Made by a program: the position numbers and the translations under genes. The notes under the pieces are model-generated. The model was not told the DNA's origin. It was given only the letters and a program-made list of their open reading frames with translations, and searched no databases. From NCBI GenBank assembly GCA_013349485.1, contig DUZM01000140.1:1-6672 (forward strand): a DNA stretch of 6,672 nucleotides. Direction: 5' to 3'. Below, in pieces: positions 1-6,353 of the stretch. How positions within the stretch are numbered: the first letter of the stretch is position 1; every line of letters starts with the position of its first letter. The DNA comes from Candidatus Hydrogenedentota bacterium (GTDB lineage Bacteria; Hydrogenedentota; Hydrogenedentia; Hydrogenedentales; SLHB01).

Positions 1-2154
1 AAGCTGCAGCACCCGGGACTTGAGGACGCCTATGAAGTCGGCTGCGTCGTGCGGGTGCTGCAGCTTCAGCGGGTCCCGGACGGCACGCTCAACGTCGTGA
101 TTCAGGCTTTGAAACGTTTTCGCGTGCTTGGATTGGCGCAGCGGGAACCCTACCCGCTGGTACGTCTCGAGCTGCTTAATGACGTCAACGCCGATCCGGA
201 AGCGCTGACGCCCTTGGCGACCACCGTAAAGATGCAAATGGAGCGGCTTATTCGACTCTCACCGAACATCCCCGAGGGTGCGAGCAATTTGCTTGCGAGC
301 ATTGACGACGCGGGATTCTTGGCCGATTTGGTCGCGAGTAACCTCGGCATCTCGACCGAAGAGAAGCAGAAGATCCTCGCCACGGTGGATAGGAAACAGC
401 GCTTGGAGCGGCTGACGTATCTTCTTGCGCGCGAGACGGAGCTGCTCGAGGTGTCCACGAAGATCCAGGACGAGGTCAAAAGCTCGATTGACAAGAGCCA
501 ACGGGAGTTTTACCTGCGCCAGCAGCTCAAAGCCATCCAGGAAGAGCTGGGCGAGGGCGAGGCGGCGCGCCCGGAACTCGAAGAGTACCGAGAGAAGATC
601 GGCGCCCTCGGGCTGCCTGAGGAGGTCAAGAAGGAGGCCGAGCGCGAATTGGGCCGGCTCGAGCGGATGAATGAGGCCAGCGCGGAATACCACGTCATCA
701 CAACCTACCTGGACTGGATTGTCGAGTTGCCGTGGAACAAGTCCACCGAAGACCGTTTGGACATAGCGCGGGCGGAGGCCATTCTCAACGAGGACCATTA
801 TGGGCTCGACAAGGTCAAACGGCGCATAGTCGAATACCTTGCCGTCCGCAAGCTGAAACCGGACGCGGGCGGGCCGATTTTGTGTTTCGTGGGGCCGCCG
901 GGCGTCGGCAAGACATCGTTGGGGCAGTCGATTGCGCGGGCGCTCGAACGCAAGTTTATCCGGATGTCGCTGGGCGGCATGCGCGATGAGGCGGAGATTC
1001 GCGGGCATCGCAAAACCTATGTCGGGGCCTTGCCCGGGCGCATCGTGCAGAGCATTCGCAAGGCCGGTTCGAACAACCCCGTATTCATGCTTGACGAGAT
1101 CGATAAAGTCGGGTCGGATTTCCGCGGGGACCCGTCGTCGGCGCTGCTCGAGGTGCTCGATCCCGCGCAGAACAATACGTTTACGGACCATTATCTCAAT
1201 GTACCGTTTGATTTGTCTAAGGTGATGTTTATCGCGACGGCCAACGTGCTTGACACGGTTCCGTGGGCGCTGCGCGACCGGATGGAAGTGATCGAGATAC
1301 CCGGCTACACGATCGAAGAGAAGGTCCACATCGCGCGCAAGTATTTGGTTCCGAAGCAATTAGAGGCCCATGGCATACCGAATAAGAAGGTCTCGGTCAC
1401 GGCAAGCGCGCTGAAACGCATCATCCGGGCGTATACGCGCGAGGCGGGAGTCCGCAACCTCGAACGCGAGATCGCCAGCGTGTTCCGTGGCTGTGCACGG
1501 AAGTTCGCGGAAGGTCGCGAAGCACGCATTTCGGTGGGTCCGGACGGCCTGCGCGAGTACCTTGGCAATGCGAAGTTTCATGCGGAAGTGGCCGAACGCA
1601 CACGCATTCCCGGCGTAGCCACGGGTATGGCGTACACGGCGACCGGCGGGGATATCCTGTTCATCGAGGCAACCCGCATGCCCGGAAAAGGCCGGTTGGT
1701 ATTGACGGGCCAACTCGGCGACGTGATGAAAGAGTCCGCGCAGGCCGTGATCAGCTATGTCCGATCCAATGCCGGCAGACTCGGGATTCCTAATGAGGCG
1801 CTTAGCGAACACGATATCCACATTCATGTGCCTCAAGGCGCTGTGCCCAAAGATGGTCCCAGCGCCGGCGTCACTATACTCACCGCCGTGGTCTCGCTGT
1901 TGATCGGGAAGCGCGTCAAAAATGGTCTTGCTATGACCGGGGAAATCACACTGCGCGGTCTCGTCCTCCCTGTGGGCGGCATCAAGGAGAAAGTCCTCGC
2001 GGCGGTTCGCGCCGGTATCAAAGACATTATCCTGCCCGAACGCAACAAGAACGACCTGGACGACGTCCCGGAAAGTGCCACAAAGAAAGTCACCTTTCAT
2101 TTCGTCGGCCAAATGGATGAGGTCCTTGCCATCGCCCTCGGAGTTCGACTCTAG
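1..2154 (+). CDS. lon: Lon ATP-dependent serine protease (endopeptidase La), 5' end cut by the window
   Basis: Lon is a cytoplasmic AAA+ protease that unfolds and degrades damaged or short-lived regulatory proteins, including antitoxins in several bacteria. The frame is open from base 1 and is already homologous to the Lon N-terminal domain there (VGCVVRVLQLQRVPDG is like E. coli Lon near residue 70), so about 60 residues are missing. The GTG at 49 is internal, not the start. Counting from base 1 (717 residues): substrate-binding N domain to about 130; helical/coiled region about 130-265; Walker A GPPGVGKT at 298-305 (nt 892-915); Walker B FMLDEID from 362 (nt 1084-1104); sensor-type IATAN; then the protease domain. 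The catalytic Ser lies in KDGPSAG (residue 621, nt 1861-1863) and the catalytic Lys is the second Lys of GGIKEK (residue 664, nt 1990-1992), 43 residues apart as in E. coli Ser679/Lys722. No lesion is seen, so the enzyme should be active. It ends in TAG and converges on the glycosyltransferase gene. Family assignment is certain. Confidence 0.97.
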   Translation, partial: KLQHPGLEDAYEVGCVVRVLQLQRVPDGTLNVVIQALKRFRVLGLAQREPYPLVRLELLNDVNADPEALTPLATTVKMQMERLIRLSPNIPEGASNLLASIDDAGFLADLVASNLGISTEEKQKILATVDRKQRLERLTYLLARETELLEVSTKIQDEVKSSIDKSQREFYLRQQLKAIQEELGEGEAARPELEEYREKIGALGLPEEVKKEAERELGRLERMNEASAEYHVITTYLDWIVELPWNKSTEDRLDIARAEAILNEDHYGLDKVKRRIVEYLAVRKLKPDAGGPILCFVGPPGVGKTSLGQSIARALERKFIRMSLGGMRDEAEIRGHRKTYVGALPGRIVQSIRKAGSNNPVFMLDEIDKVGSDFRGDPSSALLEVLDPAQNNTFTDHYLNVPFDLSKVMFIATANVLDTVPWALRDRMEVIEIPGYTIEEKVHIARKYLVPKQLEAHGIPNKKVSVTASALKRIIRAYTREAGVRNLEREIASVFRGCARKFAEGREARISVGPDGLREYLGNAKFHAEVAERTRIPGVATGMAYTATGGDILFIEATRMPGKGRLVLTGQLGDVMKESAQAVISYVRSNAGRLGIPNEALSEHDIHIHVPQGAVPKDGPSAGVTILTAVVSLLIGKRVKNGLAMTGEITLRGLVLPVGGIKEKVLAAVRAGIKDIILPERNKNDLDDVPESATKKVTFHFVGQMDEVLAIALGVRL

Positions 2155-2222
2155 CCCCGACTAGGCCGGGCAATCTACTGCCGTAGCGCTTCCAAGTGCA
2201 ACTACTGCGTTGCGCTCGCTCG

Positions 2223-2292
2223 GCCGCCTGCAAGCGGCTACCGGCGGCACGAGTTTCCAGCCCGTGAATCATGCCCAGGATGCCCATGCCGC
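2223..2292. repeat. Intergenic inverted-repeat cluster, possible dispersed repeat
   Basis: Two hairpins lie side by side. GCCGC (2223-2227) and GCGGC (2234-2238) form a 5-bp stem around a 6-base loop. GCGGCA (2244-2249) pairs with TGCCGC (2287-2292), and the outer 15 positions of each arm pair in part. Inside the second structure ATGCCCA occurs twice, 9 bp apart (2271-2277 and 2280-2286). None of this is explained by coding. The arrangement is like short palindromic repeats scattered between genes in many GC-rich genomes, but only one copy is in view, so the dispersed nature is inference. Confidence 0.4.
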
Positions 2293-2340
2293 ATTCTCTC
2301 ATTGGGCGCGCCCCCCATATTTGGAGGCATCTGCGTCGCT

Positions 2341-2370
2341 TGGCCACGGCTGTTTGTGGTCAGCTGTTTT
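2341..2370 (+). terminator. Possible rho-independent terminator of lon
   Basis: TGGCCAC (2341-2347) pairs with GTGGTCA (2356-2362) through 7 bp with one G-T wobble and an 8-base loop, followed by GCTGTTTT ending at 2370. A stem followed by a short T run on the plus strand suits the end of the lon transcript. The stem is modest, the T run is only four long and offset by four bases, and it lies about 190 bp beyond the lon stop, so this is tentative. Confidence 0.3.
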
Positions 2371-2390
2371 CCCAAGTTAGACCTTGCCTC

Positions 2391-2520
2391 TCGAAACGTA
2401 TCGAAACACAGATTCCCCAGCCATAGATGTGCGGTAAGTTACTGACAATTATGTATGTTATGGCGACGATTTGGGCCAGACCGGACGCCGTACACGACCA
2501 GGGCGTTTCAAGACGTTTCA
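2391..2520. repeat. Two inverted pairs of 10-bp-phased GAAAC boxes
   Basis: TCGAAAC occurs at 2391-2397 and 2401-2407, exactly 10 bp apart. CGTTTCA occurs at 2504-2510 and 2514-2520, also 10 bp apart and in the opposite orientation. The two 17-bp blocks (2392-2408 and 2504-2520) are imperfect inverted repeats of each other, matching at 13 of 17 positions and enclosing about 95 bp. One helical turn of spacing is typical of protein-binding boxes; terminal repeats of a small degenerate element are another reading. Chance similarity cannot be excluded. Confidence 0.3.
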
Positions 2521-2555
2521 CGCACCAACTCTTTCTTGCGTGAAAGCGGCCTTTC
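2516..2555 (-). terminator. Hairpins directly behind the glycosyltransferase stop codon
   Basis: TTTCACGCA (2516-2524) and TGCGTGAAA (2537-2545) form a perfect 9-bp stem with a 12-base loop. A second hairpin, GAAAG/CTTTC (2542-2546 with 2551-2555, 4-base loop), overlaps its arm and touches the stop codon at 2556-2558, so the two compete. The position fits transcript termination or 3'-end protection of the minus-strand gene. No T run follows on that strand, so it is not a canonical intrinsic terminator. Confidence 0.4.
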
Positions 2556-4286
2556 TCAGTCGAGCGTTTCGTTTGCCGCGAGGCGCCGGAATATGCAGGC
2601 ATTGTCCGCGGCGTCGGGACACATGCTGACAATCCGGGCCGATTCTTCTGCGAGGGCACGCGCTTTGGCCTCTTCGCCCAAGTTGCGCAGGTATCCGATC
2701 AATTCGACCCGGAGTTGGCTGTCAAATGGGGCAAGCGGCAAGGTTTCGGCAAGCGTCTCGACGGCCTTCTGCGCGTTGCCTAAGCGTGCTTCGGCCGTCG
2801 CCAGGGCCGCATACGGCCGAGCAACGCCGGGGAAGAACTTGATCGCATTGGCGGCCCATTGGCGCGCCTCTCGAGGGCGGGACTGTTCGAGGTGGATTTC
2901 GGCGAGCCGGGATGCGGCCATTGCCTGGAGCAGTCCAATGCGTGCTTGCCCCATCGCGGAGTCCCGGCCCCAAGCGACGAAATATGGGTCCGAGTACTTG
3001 CCCAGGAGCAACGTGGCGTAATCGGACGAAGTGGCTTGCATGGCGAGTTCGAGGGTTTTTCTTTCCGCGTCCTCGCGTCCCGTGACACGCAAGATCGCCG
3101 CCAGGTTCAGCCAGGGCACCGCGGCATCGCTTCTAAGGGCGCACACCTGCCGATTCAACCGGAGCAAATCCGAGAAAAAGCGCCCCGCATCCACCGGACT
3201 GCGTTGTTCGGCGTCCGCCAAGCGTGCCATAATGGTTGCCAGCATAAACTCCGGTTGTTCGGGATAGCGCTCGAGACCCCGCGACGCCAGCTCGGCCGCC
3301 AAGGCCGTCTGGCTCGGCACAAGGCATACGTACTGAAGGATCTCGGCCAGATCCTGTGTCGCGCGAGGAAAGCGCGTGAACGGACGGCCGCTTGACGCGG
3401 CTTCGCTGAGCCCTGCCAGGAGTGCGGGGAAGCGGGTCTCTCCCGCCAACGCACACGCTTTCCGGTGTCCCTGGCGCGTAATCTGCTCGCGTGCTTCCGG
3501 ATGTTCGAGGTAGTACTCGACGAGTTCGAGCAGGTTGTCCGGGCGGTAGAGGACCATTTCTTCTCGATCAGTTAGGAAATCGCGGACTTCGAGGTTGTCT
3601 TCCTCGACGAACAGGAGCGCGCCACAGGCCAGCGTTTCGAAACAGCGCAGATTCATTTCCCGGCGTACGGAATGATTGAACACAATGCGCGCACGGCTGA
3701 GCATGCGGGCGTACGCCTCGTCGAAGTGGCCGCCGCAGATGACGATCGTGTAGCGGCCGGCCAAGGCCGAAAGCCGCTCGAGAAGCCTGCCGCGCTCGAC
3801 ATGGATAGCGAAGTTGAGGTTGCCAACGAAAAGCACGTCGATGTCTTTCTCGACGTCCATCTTCCGATGGATGTGGCTTTTCTGTGAATAGAGCGGCGTA
3901 ACGAAGCGCGGGGCGACGCCCTCGACGCGGAGTTCGCGTTCGCCCAGCCGGTCCGTCAGGATGTAGTCGTACCGGGCAAGGTTATGGCAGAGCTGCGGGT
4001 AATGCAGGTTCCAGTCGGACACGAGGGCCGCGGTGGGGATAGGACACTCTTCGACACGCCGGGGCGGCGGGTACATCTCCGGATACCAGCACAGAAGAAT
4101 GTCGGGGGGCCACGCCTTGCTTATCCGTGCAATGACTTGCTCCGCCGTCTCGTGCGGCGCGAAGCCATAATCCGCGTCTTCCTCGACCTCGAGCGTGCGC
4201 ACTTCGTGTTCGCGCCACCCATCGAGCAGGGCCAGGTCCGCCTTGCGGTACGTCGAGAAAAGCCGGCCTATAGACAATACGTTCAC
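2556..4286 (-). CDS. CgeB-like family 1 glycosyltransferase with C-terminal TPR-like domain
   Basis: This 576-residue protein probably transfers a sugar from a nucleotide donor to a cell-surface polysaccharide or protein in the cytoplasm; donor and acceptor cannot be read from sequence. The first ~130 residues form a Rossmann-like half (start MNVLSIG, then PDILLCWYPE at 61-70 and ALVSDWNLHYP at 87-97). The second half begins at DIDVLFVGN (148-156) and contains the CgeB/Glyco_trans_1_2 hallmark around 198-235: RARIVFNHS, then NLRCFETLACGALL, where the Glu and the small-residue turn usually contact the nucleotide sugar. From about 310 to 560 the protein is alanine- and leucine-rich paired helices of TPR type (for example ARPYAALATAEARLGNAQKA at 489-508). 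There is no signal peptide or membrane segment. The start is GTG with no Shine-Dalgarno site; a promoter lies 6 bp upstream, suggesting a leaderless mRNA. It stands as a single transcription unit. The glycosyltransferase fold is secure, the TPR part likely, the substrate unknown. Confidence 0.88.
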   Translation of the reverse strand: MNVLSIGRLFSTYRKADLALLDGWREHEVRTLEVEEDADYGFAPHETAEQVIARISKAWPPDILLCWYPEMYPPPRRVEECPIPTAALVSDWNLHYPQLCHNLARYDYILTDRLGERELRVEGVAPRFVTPLYSQKSHIHRKMDVEKDIDVLFVGNLNFAIHVERGRLLERLSALAGRYTIVICGGHFDEAYARMLSRARIVFNHSVRREMNLRCFETLACGALLFVEEDNLEVRDFLTDREEMVLYRPDNLLELVEYYLEHPEAREQITRQGHRKACALAGETRFPALLAGLSEAASSGRPFTRFPRATQDLAEILQYVCLVPSQTALAAELASRGLERYPEQPEFMLATIMARLADAEQRSPVDAGRFFSDLLRLNRQVCALRSDAAVPWLNLAAILRVTGREDAERKTLELAMQATSSDYATLLLGKYSDPYFVAWGRDSAMGQARIGLLQAMAASRLAEIHLEQSRPREARQWAANAIKFFPGVARPYAALATAEARLGNAQKAVETLAETLPLAPFDSQLRVELIGYLRNLGEEAKARALAEESARIVSMCPDAADNACIFRRLAANETLD

Positions 4287-4292
4287 GCGCCG

Positions 4293-4321
4293 ATACTAGA
4301 GAATCCGCGGCATACCGTCAA
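4293..4321 (-). promoter_or_regulatory. Sigma-70-like promoter of the glycosyltransferase, predicted leaderless
   Basis: On the minus strand TTGACG (4316-4321) and TAGTAT (4293-4298) are separated by exactly 17 bp. Only six bases (4287-4292) lie between the -10 box and the GTG start codon at 4284-4286, so transcription should begin at or within a base or two of the G of GTG. The absence of any purine-rich ribosome binding sequence in front of this start agrees with leaderless translation. The -35 box matches consensus at 5 of 6 positions and the -10 at 4 of 6. Confidence 0.6.
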
Positions 4322-4532
4322 GGCAGGAACGAACGCAACCGTCGCGCCATGGTTTCTGCAAATCAACTTCGGGGAGGACGCAAGCCGTTATGTCCGCGTA
4401 TCCGAGAAGGGCTCGGCAACAACTTGATGTTCATCTTCGTAGACGATGTCTCCGGGCTTCTTTAAAGGCACAGGCGGACACGTCTCCCCACACCTTTGTT
4501 TGAACGCGCGCTCGCATACGTCAGCCCCTTTG

Positions 4533-5723
4533 TCACGATTCCTCTTCCAGTCGCGCGAGTCCTTCCGATGCCGCTTCACGGGCTTCCGCGCAGGAAGGGT
4601 ATGACGTGAGCACCTCTTGGAAACACGGTTTACTCTTCTCGTAGTCATGCAACATATAGTGGGCCCATCCCTTCGCTACCCATGCTTCAGCGCACGTGTC
4701 CCGTCTGTCGCTATAGTCCGATAGAATACCGTCCGCTTCAACAACGGCTCTCCTGTAGTCCCTCAAATAGAAAAGATAAACATGCGCAGTCCCCAGGCGG
4801 GCCCTCGCACATGCCGGCCGGTCTTTGGGAAACCACTGACAAACGGCCCGAAACCCTTGTACTTCCTTTTTCCATCTCCTTTGTCCTTCGCTCCCCCATG
4901 TGGCGATCGCATACAGCCTTTGCTCTTCGCCCGTTGCTTTCTTCTCGATGAACGAATGCTCTTGTACCAGCCATTCCGGTGGCTTCCGTGCTTCTTCCCA
5001 CGTCTCCGCAGGAGTGTGCGCATTCACCAGCAACAGAACCGCAGTGGGAAGGGTAAGGATGGAGTTGTGTACTAGGTGGACACCGATCGGCCCCCAGAGC
5101 GTCTTGCGCCACTCGTAGACTGCCGCCAGCCCAAGTCCAAAGAGGAAGAGAAAGAGGAAATCAAACGCGCCTGTGCGCCCAAGCAGATAATGAGACCAGG
5201 CAAACAAAACGGCCTGAGCCACCACAGCCACATGAGGTGAAACACGCTGCCGAAAGGCGTTGTAAAGGAATCCGCGATAGAACACTTCCTCGGCAATGGG
5301 TCCCAGCGTGAAAGCCATTACGAGCGGCAGGAATAACCGAGGATCGTTAGGCGCGAGCCTTATCCAGACCCACGCCTCGCCTACCTCGATGGGTCTTTCA
5401 AGGACGAGCCTGAGGATCGCGAGGAAAAGCCCTTGGGCAACAAGCAAGACCAAGGCGATGGGAACTGCAAGCGCAAATTCCTTCAAGACGAGGCCAAGGC
5501 GGCAGCTTCCCTGCAGCAGGCCCACCCTGTACGTGACCCAGAGTGGGAAAAGAGCCATCCAGACGAGAACGGAAACCCACAGTACCGCATGCACCGCAAA
5601 CGAGCGAATGCCAAAGATCAGTGAGAGATGATAGGTGCCCGCATAAACGGCCACTACGGCGCACCCGACTGCGATGTACTGCAGTGGCCAGGGAACCGCG
5701 CCAAATACGTCGTAACGCTTCAC
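4533..5723 (-). CDS. CPBP family (CAAX protease/Abi) intramembrane metalloprotease with C-terminal TPR-like domain
   Basis: This is a 396-residue membrane protein. Residues 1-235 carry about seven hydrophobic segments (near 13-39, 43-69, 82-108, 129-154, 164-182, 187-206, 208-233) and all three CPBP motifs: EEVFYR (Glu145, Glu146, Arg150), FAWSH (His178) and HLVHN (His216, Asn220), the metal and catalytic residues of the Rce1-like glutamate protease fold. Family members cleave prenylated proteins or peptides, process or confer immunity to bacteriocins, or are linked to abortive infection; the substrate here is unknown. Residues ~262-396 are a soluble tail with TPR-like helix pairs (ARLGTAHVYLFYLRDYRRA at 308-326; AEAWVAKGWAHYMLHDYEKS at 345-364), likely for protein binding. 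The GTG start is fixed by a strong ribosome binding site. It begins 28 bp after the mazF stop, so it is probably co-transcribed with the toxin-antitoxin pair. The catalytic assignment is firm, the TPR reading good, the role in the operon inferred. Confidence 0.88.
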   Translation of the reverse strand: MKRYDVFGAVPWPLQYIAVGCAVVAVYAGTYHLSLIFGIRSFAVHAVLWVSVLVWMALFPLWVTYRVGLLQGSCRLGLVLKEFALAVPIALVLLVAQGLFLAILRLVLERPIEVGEAWVWIRLAPNDPRLFLPLVMAFTLGPIAEEVFYRGFLYNAFRQRVSPHVAVVAQAVLFAWSHYLLGRTGAFDFLFLFLFGLGLAAVYEWRKTLWGPIGVHLVHNSILTLPTAVLLLVNAHTPAETWEEARKPPEWLVQEHSFIEKKATGEEQRLYAIATWGSEGQRRWKKEVQGFRAVCQWFPKDRPACARARLGTAHVYLFYLRDYRRAVVEADGILSDYSDRRDTCAEAWVAKGWAHYMLHDYEKSKPCFQEVLTSYPSCAEAREAASEGLARLEEES

Positions 5724-5730
5724 GCTTGGG

Positions 5731-5737
5731 ACCTCCT
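5731..5737 (-). promoter_or_regulatory. Strong Shine-Dalgarno site setting the GTG start of the CPBP gene
   Basis: AGGAGGT on the minus strand lies 7 bases before the GTG at 5721-5723, an ideal spacing. It sits in the 28-bp gap behind the mazF stop and allows independent initiation within a shared transcript. Confidence 0.75.
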
Positions 5738-5751
5738 CTTACCGCAGCGTG

Positions 5752-6093
5752 CTAGGAATAGCCCCCGTCACTCCCCGACAAGCTCATAAGCAGCGCCATT
5801 TCCTCAGGCGAGACGCGGCCGGGTTTTCTCCCGATACGATCTGCGGCGAGGGTGCGAATCTGGCTCATTTTTACCCAGGAACGCTTTGGGAGGCTGCATG
5901 AAGTGATTTGCAGCGAAAGCGGGAAACCGGCGCGCCGGGCCCGGTTTGTGACTGCGATGGCGATGGCCGTGCCGGAACGCTCATTGAAGACCTCCCGGCT
6001 CAGGATAACCACCGGGCGCCGCCCGGCTTGCTCGGGGCCGCGAACCGGGTTCAAGTTGGCCCAGCGTACGTCGCCCCTCAGTGTTCGGGCCAT
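5752..6093 (-). CDS. mazF: MazF/PemK-family endoribonuclease toxin of a type II toxin-antitoxin system
   Basis: This 113-residue protein belongs to the MazF/PemK family, ribosome-independent RNases that cut RNA at short sequences and halt growth when the antitoxin is lost. The family pattern is complete: RGDVRWANLNPVRGPEQAG (6-24), GRRPVVILS (24-32), AIAVTN (45-50), SWVKMSQIRTL (72-82) and VSPEEMALL (94-102). Arg26, directly before the Pro, and Thr49 align with the catalytic Arg25 and Thr48 of B. subtilis MazF, so activity is expected. Length is normal. The ATG at 6091-6093 is chosen because GAGGA (6100-6104) precedes it by 6 bases and the conserved domain starts a few residues later; a longer frame from 6162 would add 23 basic residues inside the antitoxin gene. 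The start overlaps the antitoxin's 3' end by 16 bp, giving translational coupling. The cleavage sequence cannot be predicted. Confidence 0.93.
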   Translation of the reverse strand: MARTLRGDVRWANLNPVRGPEQAGRRPVVILSREVFNERSGTAIAIAVTNRARRAGFPLSLQITSCSLPKRSWVKMSQIRTLAADRIGRKPGRVSPEEMALLMSLSGSDGGYS

Positions 6094-6320
6094 GAGTCTT
6101 CCTCGATGTTTATACCCTCGTCGGCCATGGCTTGCTCTTCGCGTTTGTCGAGCTTCGCGCACCCCATAGCCAGCCTGGCGCCGCTCAACCGTGCAAGCTT
6201 CTCCTCGACGGCCGCCTGAACGGCTCGACTTCGGTAGGGAAACACTTTCCCGCTGACCAAGCGATCCAGCTTCTCGAGCACCCCCGCTTCCATGGTCACA
6301 GCGATCTTCATGGTGCTCAT
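6078..6320 (-). CDS. mazE: Ribbon-helix-helix MazE-type antitoxin
   Basis: This 80-residue acidic-tailed protein should bind and neutralise MazF and repress its own promoter. Residues 4-10 (MKIAVTM) are the DNA-contacting beta strand, ~11-22 and ~29-45 the two helices of a ribbon-helix-helix (MetJ/Arc/CopG-type) fold, with YRSRAVQAAVEEKL forming the second. The C-terminal tail (about 57-80: LDKREEQAMADEG, then EEDSWPEH) follows the pattern of MazE tails that wrap along the toxin dimer. The ATG at 6318-6320 is preceded by GGAGGTGA (6325-6332) with 4 bases between, which favours it over the in-frame Met three codons later. It is first in the unit with mazF and the CPBP gene. MazE families are diverse and named by partner, so the symbol rests partly on the neighbouring toxin. 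Confidence 0.9.
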   Translation of the reverse strand: MSTMKIAVTMEAGVLEKLDRLVSGKVFPYRSRAVQAAVEEKLARLSGARLAMGCAKLDKREEQAMADEGINIEEDSWPEH

Positions 6321-6334
6321 TCCATCACCTCCAG

Positions 6335-6353
6335 GTATGACAATACATCATAC
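6335..6353. promoter_or_regulatory. Operator-like palindrome in front of mazE
   Basis: GTATGA (6335-6340) and TCATAC (6348-6353) are perfect inverted 6-mers with a 7-bp spacer. They lie between the mazE ribosome binding site and the -35 box and cover the predicted -10 box. Ribbon-helix-helix antitoxins bind such short palindromes as dimers of dimers, so this is the likely autoregulatory site. A second small inverted repeat, GCGTG/CACGC (6361-6365 with 6370-6374), spans the -35 box and could be an additional site. Confidence 0.55.

Larger units (their letters stand above)
2155..2555. other. 401-bp convergent intergenic region without a convincing gene
   Basis: This stretch separates the 3' ends of lon and the glycosyltransferase gene. 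Open frames crossing it, such as an 85-codon minus frame at 2090-2347, are arginine- and glycine-rich, lack a ribosome binding site and resemble no family I know. What it does hold is secondary structure: a weak CCCG/CGGG hairpin directly after the lon stop (2156-2170), a cluster of inverted repeats at 2223-2292, a 7-bp stem followed by GCTGTTTT at 2341-2370, phased GAAAC boxes at 2391-2407 and 2504-2520, and a 9-bp perfect stem at 2516-2545. The bases around 2435-2465 are much more AT-rich than the rest. Confidence 0.7.

Noticed and set aside
49..51. GTG at 49 as the start of lon
   Set aside because: The frame is open and Lon-like back to base 1, so the true start is upstream of the window.
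259..1359. Long minus-strand open frame (366 codons) opposite lon
   Set aside because: It is the antisense of a strongly conserved Lon coding sequence in GC-rich DNA; its translation is rich in Arg, Leu and His and resembles no family.
1360..2112. Minus-strand open frame of 250 codons opposite the Lon protease domain
   Set aside because: It is a shadow of lon; the plus strand encodes the catalytic Ser/Lys dyad here.
2154..2171. Hairpin directly after the lon stop as an intrinsic terminator
   Set aside because: The stem is only 4 bp and is not followed by T residues.
2090..2347. 85-codon minus-strand frame overlapping the lon 3' end
   Set aside because: It has low-complexity Arg/Gly-rich content, no ribosome binding site, and runs through the intergenic palindromes.
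4402..4416. CCGAG/CTCGG hairpin as terminator of the mazE-mazF-CPBP unit
   Set aside because: It has a 5-bp stem without a T run on the minus strand and lies about 120 bp past the stop; it is too weak to call.
3984..4427. Plus-strand frame of 147 codons opposite the glycosyltransferase start
   Set aside because: It lies antisense to a clear Rossmann-fold coding region and has no recognisable motif.
6094..6162. Longer MazF starting at 6162
   Set aside because: The extra 23 residues are basic, lie inside the antitoxin gene and lack family similarity; the ATG at 6093 has a ribosome binding site.
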